Of a stretch of 39,114 bases of DNA, positions 30,607-38,810 are shown one piece after another. The stretch is taken from the NCBI GenBank assembly GCA_030537135.1, contig JAUNOP010000024.1:1-39114 (forward strand), given 5' to 3'. A model generated the notes under the pieces. The model made no database searches. It had not been told where the DNA came from and saw only the letters and a program-made list of their open reading frames with translations. Origin of the DNA: Eubacteriales bacterium. Its GTDB lineage: Bacteria; Bacillota; Clostridia; Lachnospirales; Lachnospiraceae. Both the position numbers and the translations under genes were made by a program. Within the stretch, counting starts at the first letter, position 1; the number at the start of each line of letters is the position of its first letter.

Positions 30607-31461
30607 CTAATATTCATTGGGCAGTTCATCAATTTCATCGCAGCGGAACACCGGGCCGTCCTTGCATACATATTTGGATCCGATATTGCAGCGGCCGCAT
30701 TTTCCAATACCGCACTTCATGCGCAGCTCCAGGGTGGTATATACCTGAGTTTTCTCAAAACCCATTTCCACCAGTGCAGCCAGTACAAATTTAATCATGA
30801 TAGGCGGTCCGCAGATAAGAGCGGTCTTGTCTGTTGCAAACTCCAGCTCCTTCAGATAGGAGGGAACAAAGCCTACATGTCCGTCCCAGCCCTCCTGCGG
30901 GCGGTCAATGGTAAGATACACATTCACGCCCTCTGTTTTCATCCAGACCTCCTGGATTTCCTTGAGCTGCACAAGATCGTCTGCTGAACGGGAGCCATAC
31001 AGAATGTCTACTGTACCATAGTTTTCTCTGTTGTCCAGCACATAATTGATGACAGAACGAAGAGGCGCAAGTCCGATACCTCCGGCAATGAACAGAAGGT
31101 TCTTTCCCTTCAGCTCTGTTTCCACTGGAAAATGATTGCCATAGGGTCCTCTCACAGTAATCTCATCGCCAACCTCCAGGCTGTGGAGATAGTCTGTGAG
31201 CATTCCGCACTTCTTGATGCTGAATTCCTGATACTCTTTGTTTGTGGGGGAAGAAGTGATGGAAAACATACCTTCACTGATTCCCGGTGCGCACACCATG
31301 GCGCACTGTCCGGGCATATGCTCAAAAAGCTTGCCGCCCTCTGGCGCGTTGACACGGAAGGTCTTTACATCCGGTGTCTCCTGTCGGATATCCGTGATGA
31401 CTCCCACCTGCGGAATCAGGGTATCCAGTGTATAATTCTTATGACAGGTACATTCTCTCAT
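30607..31461 (-). CDS. flxA: FlxA-like NAD(P)H/FAD oxidoreductase subunit
   Basis: 284 residues in the ferredoxin-NADP reductase/DHOD electron-transfer family. The N-terminal FAD barrel has FSITSSPTNKEYQEFSI, and the nucleotide domain has LLFIAGGIGLAPLRSVI and ALICGPPIMI. The C-terminus carries a small [2Fe-2S] cysteine cluster (CGIGKCGRCNIGSKYVC). Such subunits feed electrons from NAD(P)H into HdrABC in sulfate reducers (FlxABCD-HdrABC) and into sulfhydrogenases. It overlaps the FlxB-like gene by one base (TAATG). Confidence 0.87.
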   Translation of the reverse strand: MRECTCHKNYTLDTLIPQVGVITDIRQETPDVKTFRVNAPEGGKLFEHMPGQCAMVCAPGISEGMFSITSSPTNKEYQEFSIKKCGMLTDYLHSLEVGDEITVRGPYGNHFPVETELKGKNLLFIAGGIGLAPLRSVINYVLDNRENYGTVDILYGSRSADDLVQLKEIQEVWMKTEGVNVYLTIDRPQEGWDGHVGFVPSYLKELEFATDKTALICGPPIMIKFVLAALVEMGFEKTQVYTTLELRMKCGIGKCGRCNIGSKYVCKDGPVFRCDEIDELPNEY

Positions 31462-32501
31462 TACTTGTCACCTCCCTGAGACTGAAATGCTTTTACAACT
31501 TTTACAATATTCAAGGCAGACGGACATTTTGCCACACAGCGGCCGCAGCCCACACAGGAATACATTCCGTCATTGTTTGCCGGGAAATATACCAGCTTGT
31601 GCATAAATCTCTGACGGAAGCGCTGCATCTGGCTGTTTCTGTTGTTTCCGTGAGCCATCATGGTGAAGTCAGAGTACATGCAGGAATCCCAGCAACGGTA
31701 TCTCTTCACGCCGTGACCGGTATCATAATCTTTGATATCATAGCACTGGCAGGTCGGGCACACAAAGGTGCAAGTGCCGCAGGCCAGACAGGGCTTATAT
31801 AAATCCTCCCATACAGGGGAATCAAATTTTTCTTTTAAGGCGTCTTTGTTCCAGCCCTCAAGAGAAAGGTTGGTGTAGGGAAGCTTCTCAATGATAGAGC
31901 GGACAGCGTTCTTCTCTTCCTCCACCTTTGCCTCGTCGCTCTCGTCTGCCAGACTTAAGATATCCTTCAGCTCGCTGGTGAGAGCCTCTCCCTTCTCTGT
32001 AAGAGGCTTCCAGTAAAGGGTATCCTCTACTGCCCAGCAGGCAACGTCAGCCCCCGGCTCTGCTGCATCCACGCCGAATACCTTGCAGAAGCAGGTCTCC
32101 TCAGGCTCATGACAGGCCAGGGAAACAATGATACCGTGCTGTCTTCTTGCTGCATAAAAGGTGTCAATCGGCTCAGCCAAAAACACCCGGTCCAGAACCT
32201 CCACGCCCTTGATATCGCACGCCTTCATGCCAAAGACCACAAAATCCTGATTTTTCAGCTCTTCCGGCTTAATGGAGAGCTTTTTTCCGTTCTTCTCGCA
32301 GGTGTACAGATTTTCGCTCTGCGGAAAGAAAACATCCTTTGGAGATTTCACAGAGTTGAGTACGTCAATATCCACCTCTGCGTCCTGGCTCCATGGTCCA
32401 AAGTTTACCTGTCCGGCATTGCGGATAGGAAGATACAGCTCTTTGCTTCCGGCGATTGCCTGGTATAAGGAGGGTAACTGTTCTTTTGCAATCTTATACA
32501 T
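31461..32501 (-). CDS. flxB: FlxB-like 4Fe-4S protein (sulfhydrogenase beta / AsrA family)
   Basis: 346 residues. The first 210 are the HydB/AsrA-type domain (VFGMKACDIKGVEVLDRVFL). Two ferredoxin-type sites follow: CLACGTCTFVCPTCQC and CVGCGRCVAKCPSALN. HydB-type subunits pass electrons between an FAD/NAD(P)H subunit (here FlxA) and partner Fe-S proteins. Overlaps FlxA; preceded 2 bp upstream by the next Fe-S gene. The letters B and C for the two Fe-S genes are my assignment by analogy. Confidence 0.82.
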   Translation of the reverse strand: MYKIAKEQLPSLYQAIAGSKELYLPIRNAGQVNFGPWSQDAEVDIDVLNSVKSPKDVFFPQSENLYTCEKNGKKLSIKPEELKNQDFVVFGMKACDIKGVEVLDRVFLAEPIDTFYAARRQHGIIVSLACHEPEETCFCKVFGVDAAEPGADVACWAVEDTLYWKPLTEKGEALTSELKDILSLADESDEAKVEEEKNAVRSIIEKLPYTNLSLEGWNKDALKEKFDSPVWEDLYKPCLACGTCTFVCPTCQCYDIKDYDTGHGVKRYRCWDSCMYSDFTMMAHGNNRNSQMQRFRQRFMHKLVYFPANNDGMYSCVGCGRCVAKCPSALNIVKVVKAFQSQGGDK

Positions 32502-32503
32502 GT

Positions 32504-33478
32504 CTATCTCCTTTCTGCCACAACGGAAGGCTCCACATCCTCAAATGTGAAGTTGGTCAGCGGGGCTTTTGTCTCAGTATCCTCTCCTGCCTGGAAATCA
32601 CCGTAGAAGGTATCAATATCCTTGATGAACTTTCTGTTGAACAGGTGGAGCGGAATTCCCTGCGGACATACACGGCTGCACTCGCCGCAGTCTGTGCAGC
32701 GTCCTGCCACGTGGAAGGCGCGGATAATATGGAACATTTTCTCTTCAAAGCTGTCCACATTTGCCTTCTGGCTGCTGTCAAACTTGGTGCTGTCAAACAC
32801 ACACTTTCTGCAGCTGCATGCAGGGCATACATTCCGGCAGGCATTGCAGCGGATACACTTGGAAAGCTCGCTCTGGAAGAAGGCAAACTTTTCCTCCGGA
32901 GACATTTTTTCGATTTTCTCAACCTCTGCAAAACGGTCAGCATCCTTGGTGTCCTTTGACTCGCCGATCAGCTCGTCATAAACCATATGCTCCTTGCCCT
33001 TGCACACATGGCATCTCTCAAGCATCGCGTCTGCATAGGAGCAGGTCTTCTCTCCATAAATGGTCTGTACAGTGAGCGTATCGCACGGATCGGAAAGCTC
33101 TGCGCCGGAAATGCTCTGCACACCCTTTATGCCAAGCTTCTTCAAATTCTCTGCGTTTAATTTTCCCTTGCAGCCCACGCCAATGATGTAGGCCTTGTCT
33201 CTGTCCACTCTGTGTTCCTTTAACAGCTGATTAAAGCTGTAGGTGTCACAGGGCTTTAAGAATACCAGGGTTTTTCCCTCAAGCTTTGAAGCCTCAATCA
33301 TATATTTGCTAAGGTTGGCTCCGCAAAAGCCGTTATATACAAAATCATCTAATTCTTCAGCGCTCTGGAAGTAAGCAGGCTCTGGATTATAGGGCAGGTC
33401 GCCGGCTCTCCAGCCGAGAATGCGCACTACCGTTCCGTCAGCCAGAAGCTCCTTTGCGCGGTTTCTTAATTCCTGCAT
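32504..33478 (-). CDS. flxC: FlxC-like 4Fe-4S protein
   Basis: 324 residues. The N-terminal half resembles the FrhB/FdhB-type fold (LEGKTLVFLKPCDTYSFNQL, IIGVGCKGKLN). The C-terminal half has two ferredoxin sites, CIRCNACRNVCPACSC and CTDCGECSRVCPQGIP. With the neighbouring FlxB-like gene it forms the Fe-S core of the NAD(P)H-oxidising half. The start overlaps the end of the FlxD-like gene by 13 bp; RBS GGGGGA. Confidence 0.8.
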   Translation of the reverse strand: MQELRNRAKELLADGTVVRILGWRAGDLPYNPEPAYFQSAEELDDFVYNGFCGANLSKYMIEASKLEGKTLVFLKPCDTYSFNQLLKEHRVDRDKAYIIGVGCKGKLNAENLKKLGIKGVQSISGAELSDPCDTLTVQTIYGEKTCSYADAMLERCHVCKGKEHMVYDELIGESKDTKDADRFAEVEKIEKMSPEEKFAFFQSELSKCIRCNACRNVCPACSCRKCVFDSTKFDSSQKANVDSFEEKMFHIIRAFHVAGRCTDCGECSRVCPQGIPLHLFNRKFIKDIDTFYGDFQAGEDTETKAPLTNFTFEDVEPSVVAERR

Positions 33479-33909
33479 CTTAAATCCCCCAATCTTACGT
33501 TCTCGCCCAGAGAACGGATTTTTTCAACAAATTCGTTCATGGTAACGGAGAATTTTACTCCCTCTGCCGCGGATACCCACTCTACGCGGGTGCGTCCGTT
33601 TTCCACGCCAATATAGTCCAGCATGGAAAACAGGAGAGTCATACGTCTTCTTGCATAATAATTTCCTGTGCTGTAATGGCAGTCTCCTGGATGGCAGCCG
33701 CACATGATAACGCCGTCTGCGCCCTTTTCAAAGGCTCTCAGGATAAACATCGGATTTACACGGCAGGAGCAGGGAACACGGATAATCTTCACGTCAGCCG
33801 GATAGGACAGACGGCTGCTTCCCGCCAGGTCAGCGCCTGCATAGCTGCACCAGTTACAGCAGAAGGCCACGATTTTCGGTCTGAATTCTTCGTTTTTTTC
33901 TATCGACAT
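33466..33909 (-). CDS. flxD: FlxD/MvhD-like electron-transfer protein
   Basis: 147 residues of the MvhD/FlpD family. It has conserved cysteine groups at 17-21 (CCNWC), 47-49 (CSC) and 70-77 (CGCHPGDC), matching the [2Fe-2S]-binding pattern. MvhD links an electron-donating module to HdrA; here it would link FlxABC to HdrA. It overlaps hdrA by 10 bp and flxC by 13 bp, consistent with co-translation of a complex. RBS GGAGG at 9 nt. Confidence 0.88.
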   Translation of the reverse strand: MSIEKNEEFRPKIVAFCCNWCSYAGADLAGSSRLSYPADVKIIRVPCSCRVNPMFILRAFEKGADGVIMCGCHPGDCHYSTGNYYARRRMTLLFSMLDYIGVENGRTRVEWVSAAEGVKFSVTMNEFVEKIRSLGENVRLGDLRCRN

Positions 33910-35888
33910 ATTGCATCTACCTCCGCGATAATCTGTCTGTTAGAGAAGCCCTGAAGGTCCATAGCTCCGGACGGGCAGGCAACGGTACATGCGCCACAGC
34001 CCTGACACAGCGCGCTGTTGACCTGTGCGATACGGCGAACCTCACGGATACCATGGTCATTAACCTGCTTATCCTCATAGGAAATCGCTCCATACGGACA
34101 CACATTTGCACAGGTAGAGCAGCCGTTGCACAGAAGCTCATCCGGCTTGGCTGTACACGGATTGGTGAGAAGCTTGTCCTTTGCAAGAAGACCGATCGCC
34201 TTCACTGCTGCGGCTCCTGCCTGGGATACGGTTTCCGGAACATCCTTGGGTCCCTGGCATACGCCGGACAGGAAGATACCTGCTGTCGGAGATTCTACCG
34301 GACGCAGCTTTGCATGTGCTTCTGTGAGGAAGTTGTTGGTATCAATGCTGGCTGTGAGCATGGTAGCAATCTTTCTTACAGACGGATCCGGTTCAATGGC
34401 AGCTGCCAGAACCACCATGTCAGCCTCCATAAGAATCTGCTTATTGTCAAGAAGGTCTACGCCCTGTACCAGAAGCTGGCCGTTTGGCTGAGGAATTACC
34501 TTTCCTACCTGACCCTTTACATAATTTACGTGATATTCCTCTACTGCTCTTCTGTAGAATTCATCAAAATTCTTTCCAGGAGTACGAACGTCAATATAGA
34601 ATACCGTGATGTTCACATCTGGATATTTGTCCCGAATCAGCATGGCATGCTTTGCCGTGTACATACAGCAGATTTTGGAGCAATAGCTCTTTCCTCTGTT
34701 GTCTGAGCATCGAGAGCCTACGCACTGAATAAACACCATGTTCTTTGGAGGCTTGTGGTCGGACATGCGCTCCAGATGTCCCTTTGTCGGGCCTGCTGCA
34801 TTCATGATACGCTCCAGCTCCAGGGAAGTGATAACGTCAGGACTCTGGTTGTATGCATACTCATCATAGTTGTCAAGCTTAATAATGTCAAAGCCTGTGG
34901 CAACTACAATAGCGCCGTACTTCTCTGTGATAATTTCATCCTTCTGTTCATAATCAATAGCCCCTGCCTGACAAACCTTTGCGCAGACGCCGCACTTTCC
35001 TGTCTTAAATTTGATGCAGTGTTCCCTGTCAATCACAGGCACATTCGGAATTGCCTGTGCAAACGGCGTATAAATGGCGCTTCTGGTATTTAAGCCTCTG
35101 TTGAATTCACTTGGAGCCTTCTTTGACGGACATTTCTCCTGACACACGCCGCAGCCTGTACATTTGTCCATGTTCACGCTTCTGGCTTTCTTTCTGATGT
35201 CCACGGTAAAGTCTCCCACAAAGCCTGTTACCTTCTCTACCTCACTGTATGTATAAATCGTAATATTCTCGTGTGCTGCTGCCTCCACCATCTTTGGGGT
35301 AAGAATACAGGCAGAGCAGTCCAGAGTCGGGAAGGTCTTGTCCAGCTGGGACATTCTTCCTCCAATACTTGGAGTCTTCTCCACGATGTCTACCTTGTAG
35401 CCTGCCTCTGCAATATCCAGAGCTGTCTGAATGCCTGCGATTCCGCCGCCAATCACCAGGGCGCGCTTTGTAACGCGGCTCTCTCCTGCCTTGAGGGGAG
35501 TATTCAGATTCACCTTTGCAATAGCAGCTCTTGCCAGGATAACAGCCTTCTTTGTGGCTTCCTCCATATCCTTGTGAATCCAGGAGCAATGCTCACGGAT
35601 GTTGGCAATTTCTACCATGTAAGGATTGATTCCGGCCTTTTCCGCACATTTGCGGAAGGTCGCCTCATGCATACGAGGAGAACAGGAACATACCACAATG
35701 CCTGTCAGACCCTTTTCCTGAATGGCCTGTGCGATTCTCGCCTGACCTGCCTCTGAACACATATACTGATAATCTTCTGCATGAACCACACCTGGTTCCA
35801 GCTTTGCCATTTCCACTACTTTCTTCACATCTACAGTTGCTGCGATGTTGCTTCCGCAGTGACAGACAAATACACCTAATCTCTGCAA
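33900..35888 (-). CDS. hdrA: HdrA, flavin-bifurcating subunit of a heterodisulfide reductase-type complex
   Basis: 662 residues from the TTG start at 35888, chosen because GGAGGTGA lies five bases before it; the frame from 35903 would place the RBS inside the gene. Layout follows single-FAD HdrA: the N-terminal domain with VFVCHCGSN, the FAD fold ALVIGGGIAGIQTALDIAEA with LDCSACILTPKM, inserted ferredoxin sites (CTGCGVCQEKCPSKK and CGVCAKVC) and a C-terminal ferredoxin pair (CNGCSTCANVCPYG and CQGCGACTVACPSG). HdrA is the known site of flavin-based electron bifurcation. Its neighbours suggest NAD(P)H as donor, with ferredoxin and fumarate as acceptors. Confidence 0.93.
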   Translation of the reverse strand: MQRLGVFVCHCGSNIAATVDVKKVVEMAKLEPGVVHAEDYQYMCSEAGQARIAQAIQEKGLTGIVVCSCSPRMHEATFRKCAEKAGINPYMVEIANIREHCSWIHKDMEEATKKAVILARAAIAKVNLNTPLKAGESRVTKRALVIGGGIAGIQTALDIAEAGYKVDIVEKTPSIGGRMSQLDKTFPTLDCSACILTPKMVEAAAHENITIYTYSEVEKVTGFVGDFTVDIRKKARSVNMDKCTGCGVCQEKCPSKKAPSEFNRGLNTRSAIYTPFAQAIPNVPVIDREHCIKFKTGKCGVCAKVCQAGAIDYEQKDEIITEKYGAIVVATGFDIIKLDNYDEYAYNQSPDVITSLELERIMNAAGPTKGHLERMSDHKPPKNMVFIQCVGSRCSDNRGKSYCSKICCMYTAKHAMLIRDKYPDVNITVFYIDVRTPGKNFDEFYRRAVEEYHVNYVKGQVGKVIPQPNGQLLVQGVDLLDNKQILMEADMVVLAAAIEPDPSVRKIATMLTASIDTNNFLTEAHAKLRPVESPTAGIFLSGVCQGPKDVPETVSQAGAAAVKAIGLLAKDKLLTNPCTAKPDELLCNGCSTCANVCPYGAISYEDKQVNDHGIREVRRIAQVNSALCQGCGACTVACPSGAMDLQGFSNRQIIAEVDAICR

Positions 35889-35908
35889 TGAGTTCACCTC
35901 CAACCTTT

Positions 35909-36298
35909 CTATCTGCTGTATCTTCTGAATGCGCTGACTAAGAGCTGCTGTGGAAGCTCCGGATCAAGAAGCTCCGGAATTTCGTCCGGTGACAGGTAAT
36001 TAGCTCCTCTTTCACGGATAACCATCTGTCTTGCAGCATCAATAAGCTTGCCCGGCTTTACATCCCTTGGGCATCTCTCTATACATGCAAAGCAGGAGAG
36101 ACATTTCCACAGGGATTTTGACTTTACCAGAGACTCTACATCATCATGAAGCACATAGGATACGAACTGATGGGGCTTGATATCCATTTCGTTAAAGGAC
36201 GGACAGGAAGCAGAGCATTTTCCGCACTTCATGCATTTATAAGGATTCACTCCGCTGATTTCCTGGATTCTCTCTGCCTGGTTGCTCTTCAGACTCAT
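35909..36298 (-). CDS. hdrC: HdrC, heterodisulfide reductase-type 4Fe-4S subunit
   Basis: 129 residues with two [4Fe-4S] sites: Cys22, 25, 28, 32 (CMKCGKCSASCP) and Cys66, 69, 72, 76 (CLSCFACIERCP). It carries electrons between HdrA and HdrB. It overlaps hdrB by 4 bp (ATGA) and is 20 bp from the hdrA start. Length is as expected for soluble HdrC; no membrane segment. Confidence 0.92.
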   Translation of the reverse strand: MSLKSNQAERIQEISGVNPYKCMKCGKCSASCPSFNEMDIKPHQFVSYVLHDDVESLVKSKSLWKCLSCFACIERCPRDVKPGKLIDAARQMVIRERGANYLSPDEIPELLDPELPQQLLVSAFRRYSR

Positions 36299-37092
36299 AG
36301 CTTTACCTCCTCTTTTACGCCCAGCGCCTCTGCCAGAAGCTCTGTGAAATAGTGGACAGGAAGCTTATTCTTGCTCTTGCTGGTATTCAGGTTATACAGG
36401 CACAGAGGACAGGCTGTAATCAGCTCTTCTGCTCCAAAGCCTGCTGCTGAATCCATAATCTTGTCTACCATGGAGCCTGCCAGCTCCTTCTCCTTGAGGG
36501 AGATATATCCGCCGCAGCATTCATTGCGGTATGGATAAATGACCGGCTGCGCGCCAATGGCACGGATAAAGTCTTCAATAATGGTTGGGTTTTCCGCATT
36601 GTCCATCTCCAGAATAGTACTCGGACGCAGAAGCAGGCAGCCATAGTAGGCGCCGATTTTTCTTCCCTTCAGCGGATTTACCGCTTTCTTCTTGATTTCA
36701 TCAAAACCCACTCTGTCGCGGAGAACTTCAAGATAATGAAGAACCGTTGTCTCTCCTGCATAGGGGGTGTCAAGCTGCATATAATTATTTGCTCTTGTGC
36801 GGATATCATCCACATTTTTCATGTCATCGTTTACACGCTTGATAACATGATGACAGGCAGAACACAAGGTTACCAGGTCCTGTCCTTTTTCCTTGGCTGC
36901 ATTCAGTGTCCGGACAGAGGAGAGCTTTGTCGCTATCTCGTCAGTACCCAGCGGATAAACGCCGCCGCAGCACTGCCAGTTCTCTATCTCCTCCAGTTCA
37001 AACCCAAGTGCACGCGCAGATGCTCTGGCATAAGCATCCAAATCCTTTGCCTTTGTCTTCAGGGTACATCCTGGATAATAACTGTAAACCAT
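36295..37092 (-). CDS. hdrB: HdrB, CCG-domain subunit
   Basis: 265 residues with two complete CCG (cysteine-rich) motifs: Cys9, Cys41-Cys42, Cys77-x2-Cys80 and Cys152, Cys192-Cys193, Cys228-x2-Cys231. In methanogens these bind the two non-cubane [4Fe-4S] clusters that reduce the heterodisulfide. In this operon the terminal acceptor may instead be the FrdB/TfrB-like protein and hence fumarate, or an unknown disulfide. RBS AGGAGG; 9 bp after the malate dehydrogenase stop. Confidence 0.93.
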   Translation of the reverse strand: MVYSYYPGCTLKTKAKDLDAYARASARALGFELEEIENWQCCGGVYPLGTDEIATKLSSVRTLNAAKEKGQDLVTLCSACHHVIKRVNDDMKNVDDIRTRANNYMQLDTPYAGETTVLHYLEVLRDRVGFDEIKKKAVNPLKGRKIGAYYGCLLLRPSTILEMDNAENPTIIEDFIRAIGAQPVIYPYRNECCGGYISLKEKELAGSMVDKIMDSAAGFGAEELITACPLCLYNLNTSKSKNKLPVHYFTELLAEALGVKEEVKL

Positions 37093-37101
37093 AAGTTCCT
37101 C

Positions 37102-38052
37102 CTATAAGCTGATTTCAGCGATAACTGCCTTCAGGGAGTCTGCACTCTTTCTCAATTTTGCGATTTCATCATCTGTCAGGCTTACTGGAACCTTGCCCTT
37201 GACACCCTCCGGACCTACCATGGTCAGAGTGCTGATGCATACGTCGCTGATTCCATACTCGCCGTGCATCATGGAAGATACGGTTGCGGTAGAATCAGAA
37301 GCTGCAAGAAGAATGCTTACCAGCTTGCACACTGCCACTGACACTGCATAGAAGGTTGCTCCCTTGTTTGCAATGATTTTTCCGCCGGATTTATGAACGT
37401 ATTCTTCCATTGCAGCTCTGTCAAGAGGTTCTTTTTCTTCCTTACCGATGGAATTGAGAATAGAGGTATACTCTTCGATTCCCACGCAGGAAATATGAGC
37501 TCTGGACCACGGAACAAATGAGGTGTCTCCATGCTCGCCGAATACATAGGCATGAATGTTCTTCTGCGCAACGCCAAAATGCTCGGAAAGGCCGCAGCGA
37601 AGTCTTGCTGTATCCAAAATAGTGCCGGAACCGATAATCTGACGCTCAGGCAGACCGGAAATCTTGGTAAATACATAGGTCATGATGTCAACCGGATTGC
37701 TTACGATGATGTACAGAGCATTTGGAGCTGCTGCTACAATCTGAGGAGTGATCTCCTTGAGGATGTTTACATTTGTCTGGGTCAGCTCAATTCTGGTCTG
37801 ACCTGGCTTTCTGGCAATTCCAGAGGTGATGATAACGATGTCGGAGTCCTTGGCATCCTCGTATTCGCCTGCCACAATGGAAATCGGGTCTCTAAAGCAG
37901 GTACCCTGGGCAATATCCATTACTTCTCCTTCTACCTTCTGCTTGTTGATGTCAATGATTACAATTTCAGACGCCATATCGCCGTTTGATAAAGTATAGG
38001 CGATTGTGGAGCCTACACTTCCGGCTCCGATAATAGTAATCTTACTGCTCAT
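37102..38052 (-). CDS. mdh: LDH-like malate dehydrogenase (often annotated as L-lactate dehydrogenase)
   Basis: 316 residues of the LDH/MDH superfamily: GAGSVGSTIAYT for NAD, VSNPVDIMTYV, the catalytic pair Asp147 and His174 (YVFGEHGDTSF), Arg150 and Arg87. The substrate-specificity loop reads SGIARKPGQTR. Arg81 stands where lactate dehydrogenases have Gln (position 102 in LDH numbering), while malate dehydrogenases have Arg. The rest of the scaffold is LDH-like. I therefore read it as reducing oxaloacetate to malate, which fits the downstream fumarase and fumarate reductase. RBS AAAGGAG. First gene of the twelve-gene operon. Confidence 0.85.
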   Translation of the reverse strand: MSSKITIIGAGSVGSTIAYTLSNGDMASEIVIIDINKQKVEGEVMDIAQGTCFRDPISIVAGEYEDAKDSDIVIITSGIARKPGQTRIELTQTNVNILKEITPQIVAAAPNALYIIVSNPVDIMTYVFTKISGLPERQIIGSGTILDTARLRCGLSEHFGVAQKNIHAYVFGEHGDTSFVPWSRAHISCVGIEEYTSILNSIGKEEKEPLDRAAMEEYVHKSGGKIIANKGATFYAVSVAVCKLVSILLAASDSTATVSSMMHGEYGISDVCISTLTMVGPEGVKGKVPVSLTDDEIAKLRKSADSLKAVIAEISL

Positions 38053-38204
38053 AAATTACTCCTTTCTTTGTGGGAAATCTGCGGGCAGACAGACAAAAAC
38101 ATGCTCGCGCCTACAGTATTCTATTCACCGCGTTATAGAATGCCGCACACGAACAATGTATAAAGGTCTCTCTTTCTGCATCTTGATTTTTGAAATTCAT
38201 GACT

Positions 38205-38239
38205 GCCCCATGGTAAGCTGTCGGCCATGAGGCTTTTTT
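38205..38239 (+). terminator. Plus-strand terminator without an obvious gene
   Basis: GCCCCATGG ... CCATGAGGC followed by TTTTTT. No plus-strand gene ends here; it could close a short unrecognised transcript, or be incidental. The interval 38053-38270 otherwise holds only the mdh leader. Confidence 0.4.
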
Positions 38240-38270
38240 GTTATTTTTTTAACGGGATAAAATAGGTACC

Positions 38271-38328
38271 AAAAAAAGAGGCATCATTTCTCCCTGCCAG
38301 TGAATTTCTGAAACCTCTGCAGCCCGCA
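38271..38328 (-). terminator. Terminator of the candidate small RNA
   Basis: Minus strand: GAGGTTTC ... GAAA plus CCTC closes a stem that is followed by seven T's. Confidence 0.45.
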
Positions 38329-38431
38329 AAAACCGCCGCGTTTTGGGTTTTTACGCGCATTATATGAGAACTTGTGCAGCTCCGCTTCTGCTTCTGTGTC
38401 AAATTCCGTGACATGTCTCACATAATGACTT
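38271..38431 (-). ncRNA. Candidate structured RNA of about 160 nt
   Basis: It has its own near-consensus promoter (38438-38466) and ends at a T7-tailed stem. Inside, CGTAAAAACC pairs with GGTTTTTGCG (11-nt loop), flanked by CTGCA/TGCAG; GTGA-N6-TCAC forms near the 5' end. A 45-codon frame (GTG at 38421 to 38286) is present, but its only RBS-like AAGGA would lie upstream of the predicted transcription start. It could be a small RNA, or a leader for the mdh-hdr operon if the terminator is leaky. I recognise no known family. Confidence 0.35.
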
Positions 38432-38437
38432 GTCCTT

Positions 38438-38466
38438 ACTATACCACATCGTGAATTATTTAACAA
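38438..38466 (-). promoter_or_regulatory. Promoter upstream of the candidate RNA and the mdh-hdr operon
   Basis: Minus strand TTGTTA, 17-bp spacer, TATAGT. It is the best promoter found upstream of the mdh gene, about 390 bp from its ATG. Confidence 0.6.
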
Positions 38467-38552
38467 GACCTTTTTGCGATTTTTTTTCCATTAAATAGAC
38501 GAATTTTTGGCAGGATTTTCGTCATTTTCTCGTTTTGAGGGAGATTTCAGAT

Positions 38553-38639
38553 ATGCTGGAAAAAATCGGTAAAAAAATACTTGGATTTGCCCTCTTGCAA
38601 TCCGGTATCAGAGGGGTCAAAGGCATCCTCAGGCTATAA
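38553..38639 (+). CDS. Possible 28-residue cationic peptide
   Basis: ATG nine bases after GAGGGAG encodes MLEKIGKKILGFALLQSGIR then GVKGILRL and a stop. Net charge is about +5 with regularly spaced Leu/Ile/Val, so an amphipathic helix is likely. Such short peptides occur as small toxins, bacteriocins or membrane-active regulators; it could equally be a gene remnant. No homologue recognised. It is divergent from the candidate RNA. Confidence 0.3.
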   Translation: MLEKIGKKILGFALLQSGIRGVKGILRL

Positions 38640-38810
38640 GAAAGTCTGAAAAGCGTCATGGAAAAATGGATTGGCTTTTGAGTGTTAATCCAGTATAGTA
38701 TCTATAATGAAAAAATTCAAAATAACGATGTAATTTTAATGGGAAACAGGGTGAACGAAATCAATACGGAAAATAAATAGTAAGTTAGTTGCTGTACTGG
38801 CTGGTTTTGA

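Noticed and set aside
30034-30987. Plus-strand open frame of 317 codons
   Set aside because: Antisense across two clear Fe-S/flavin genes; no RBS and no recognisable domain.
37102-38052. Annotation as L-lactate dehydrogenase
   Set aside because: The specificity residue is Arg rather than Gln, and the operon makes malate the expected product. Lactate activity is not excluded but is less likely.
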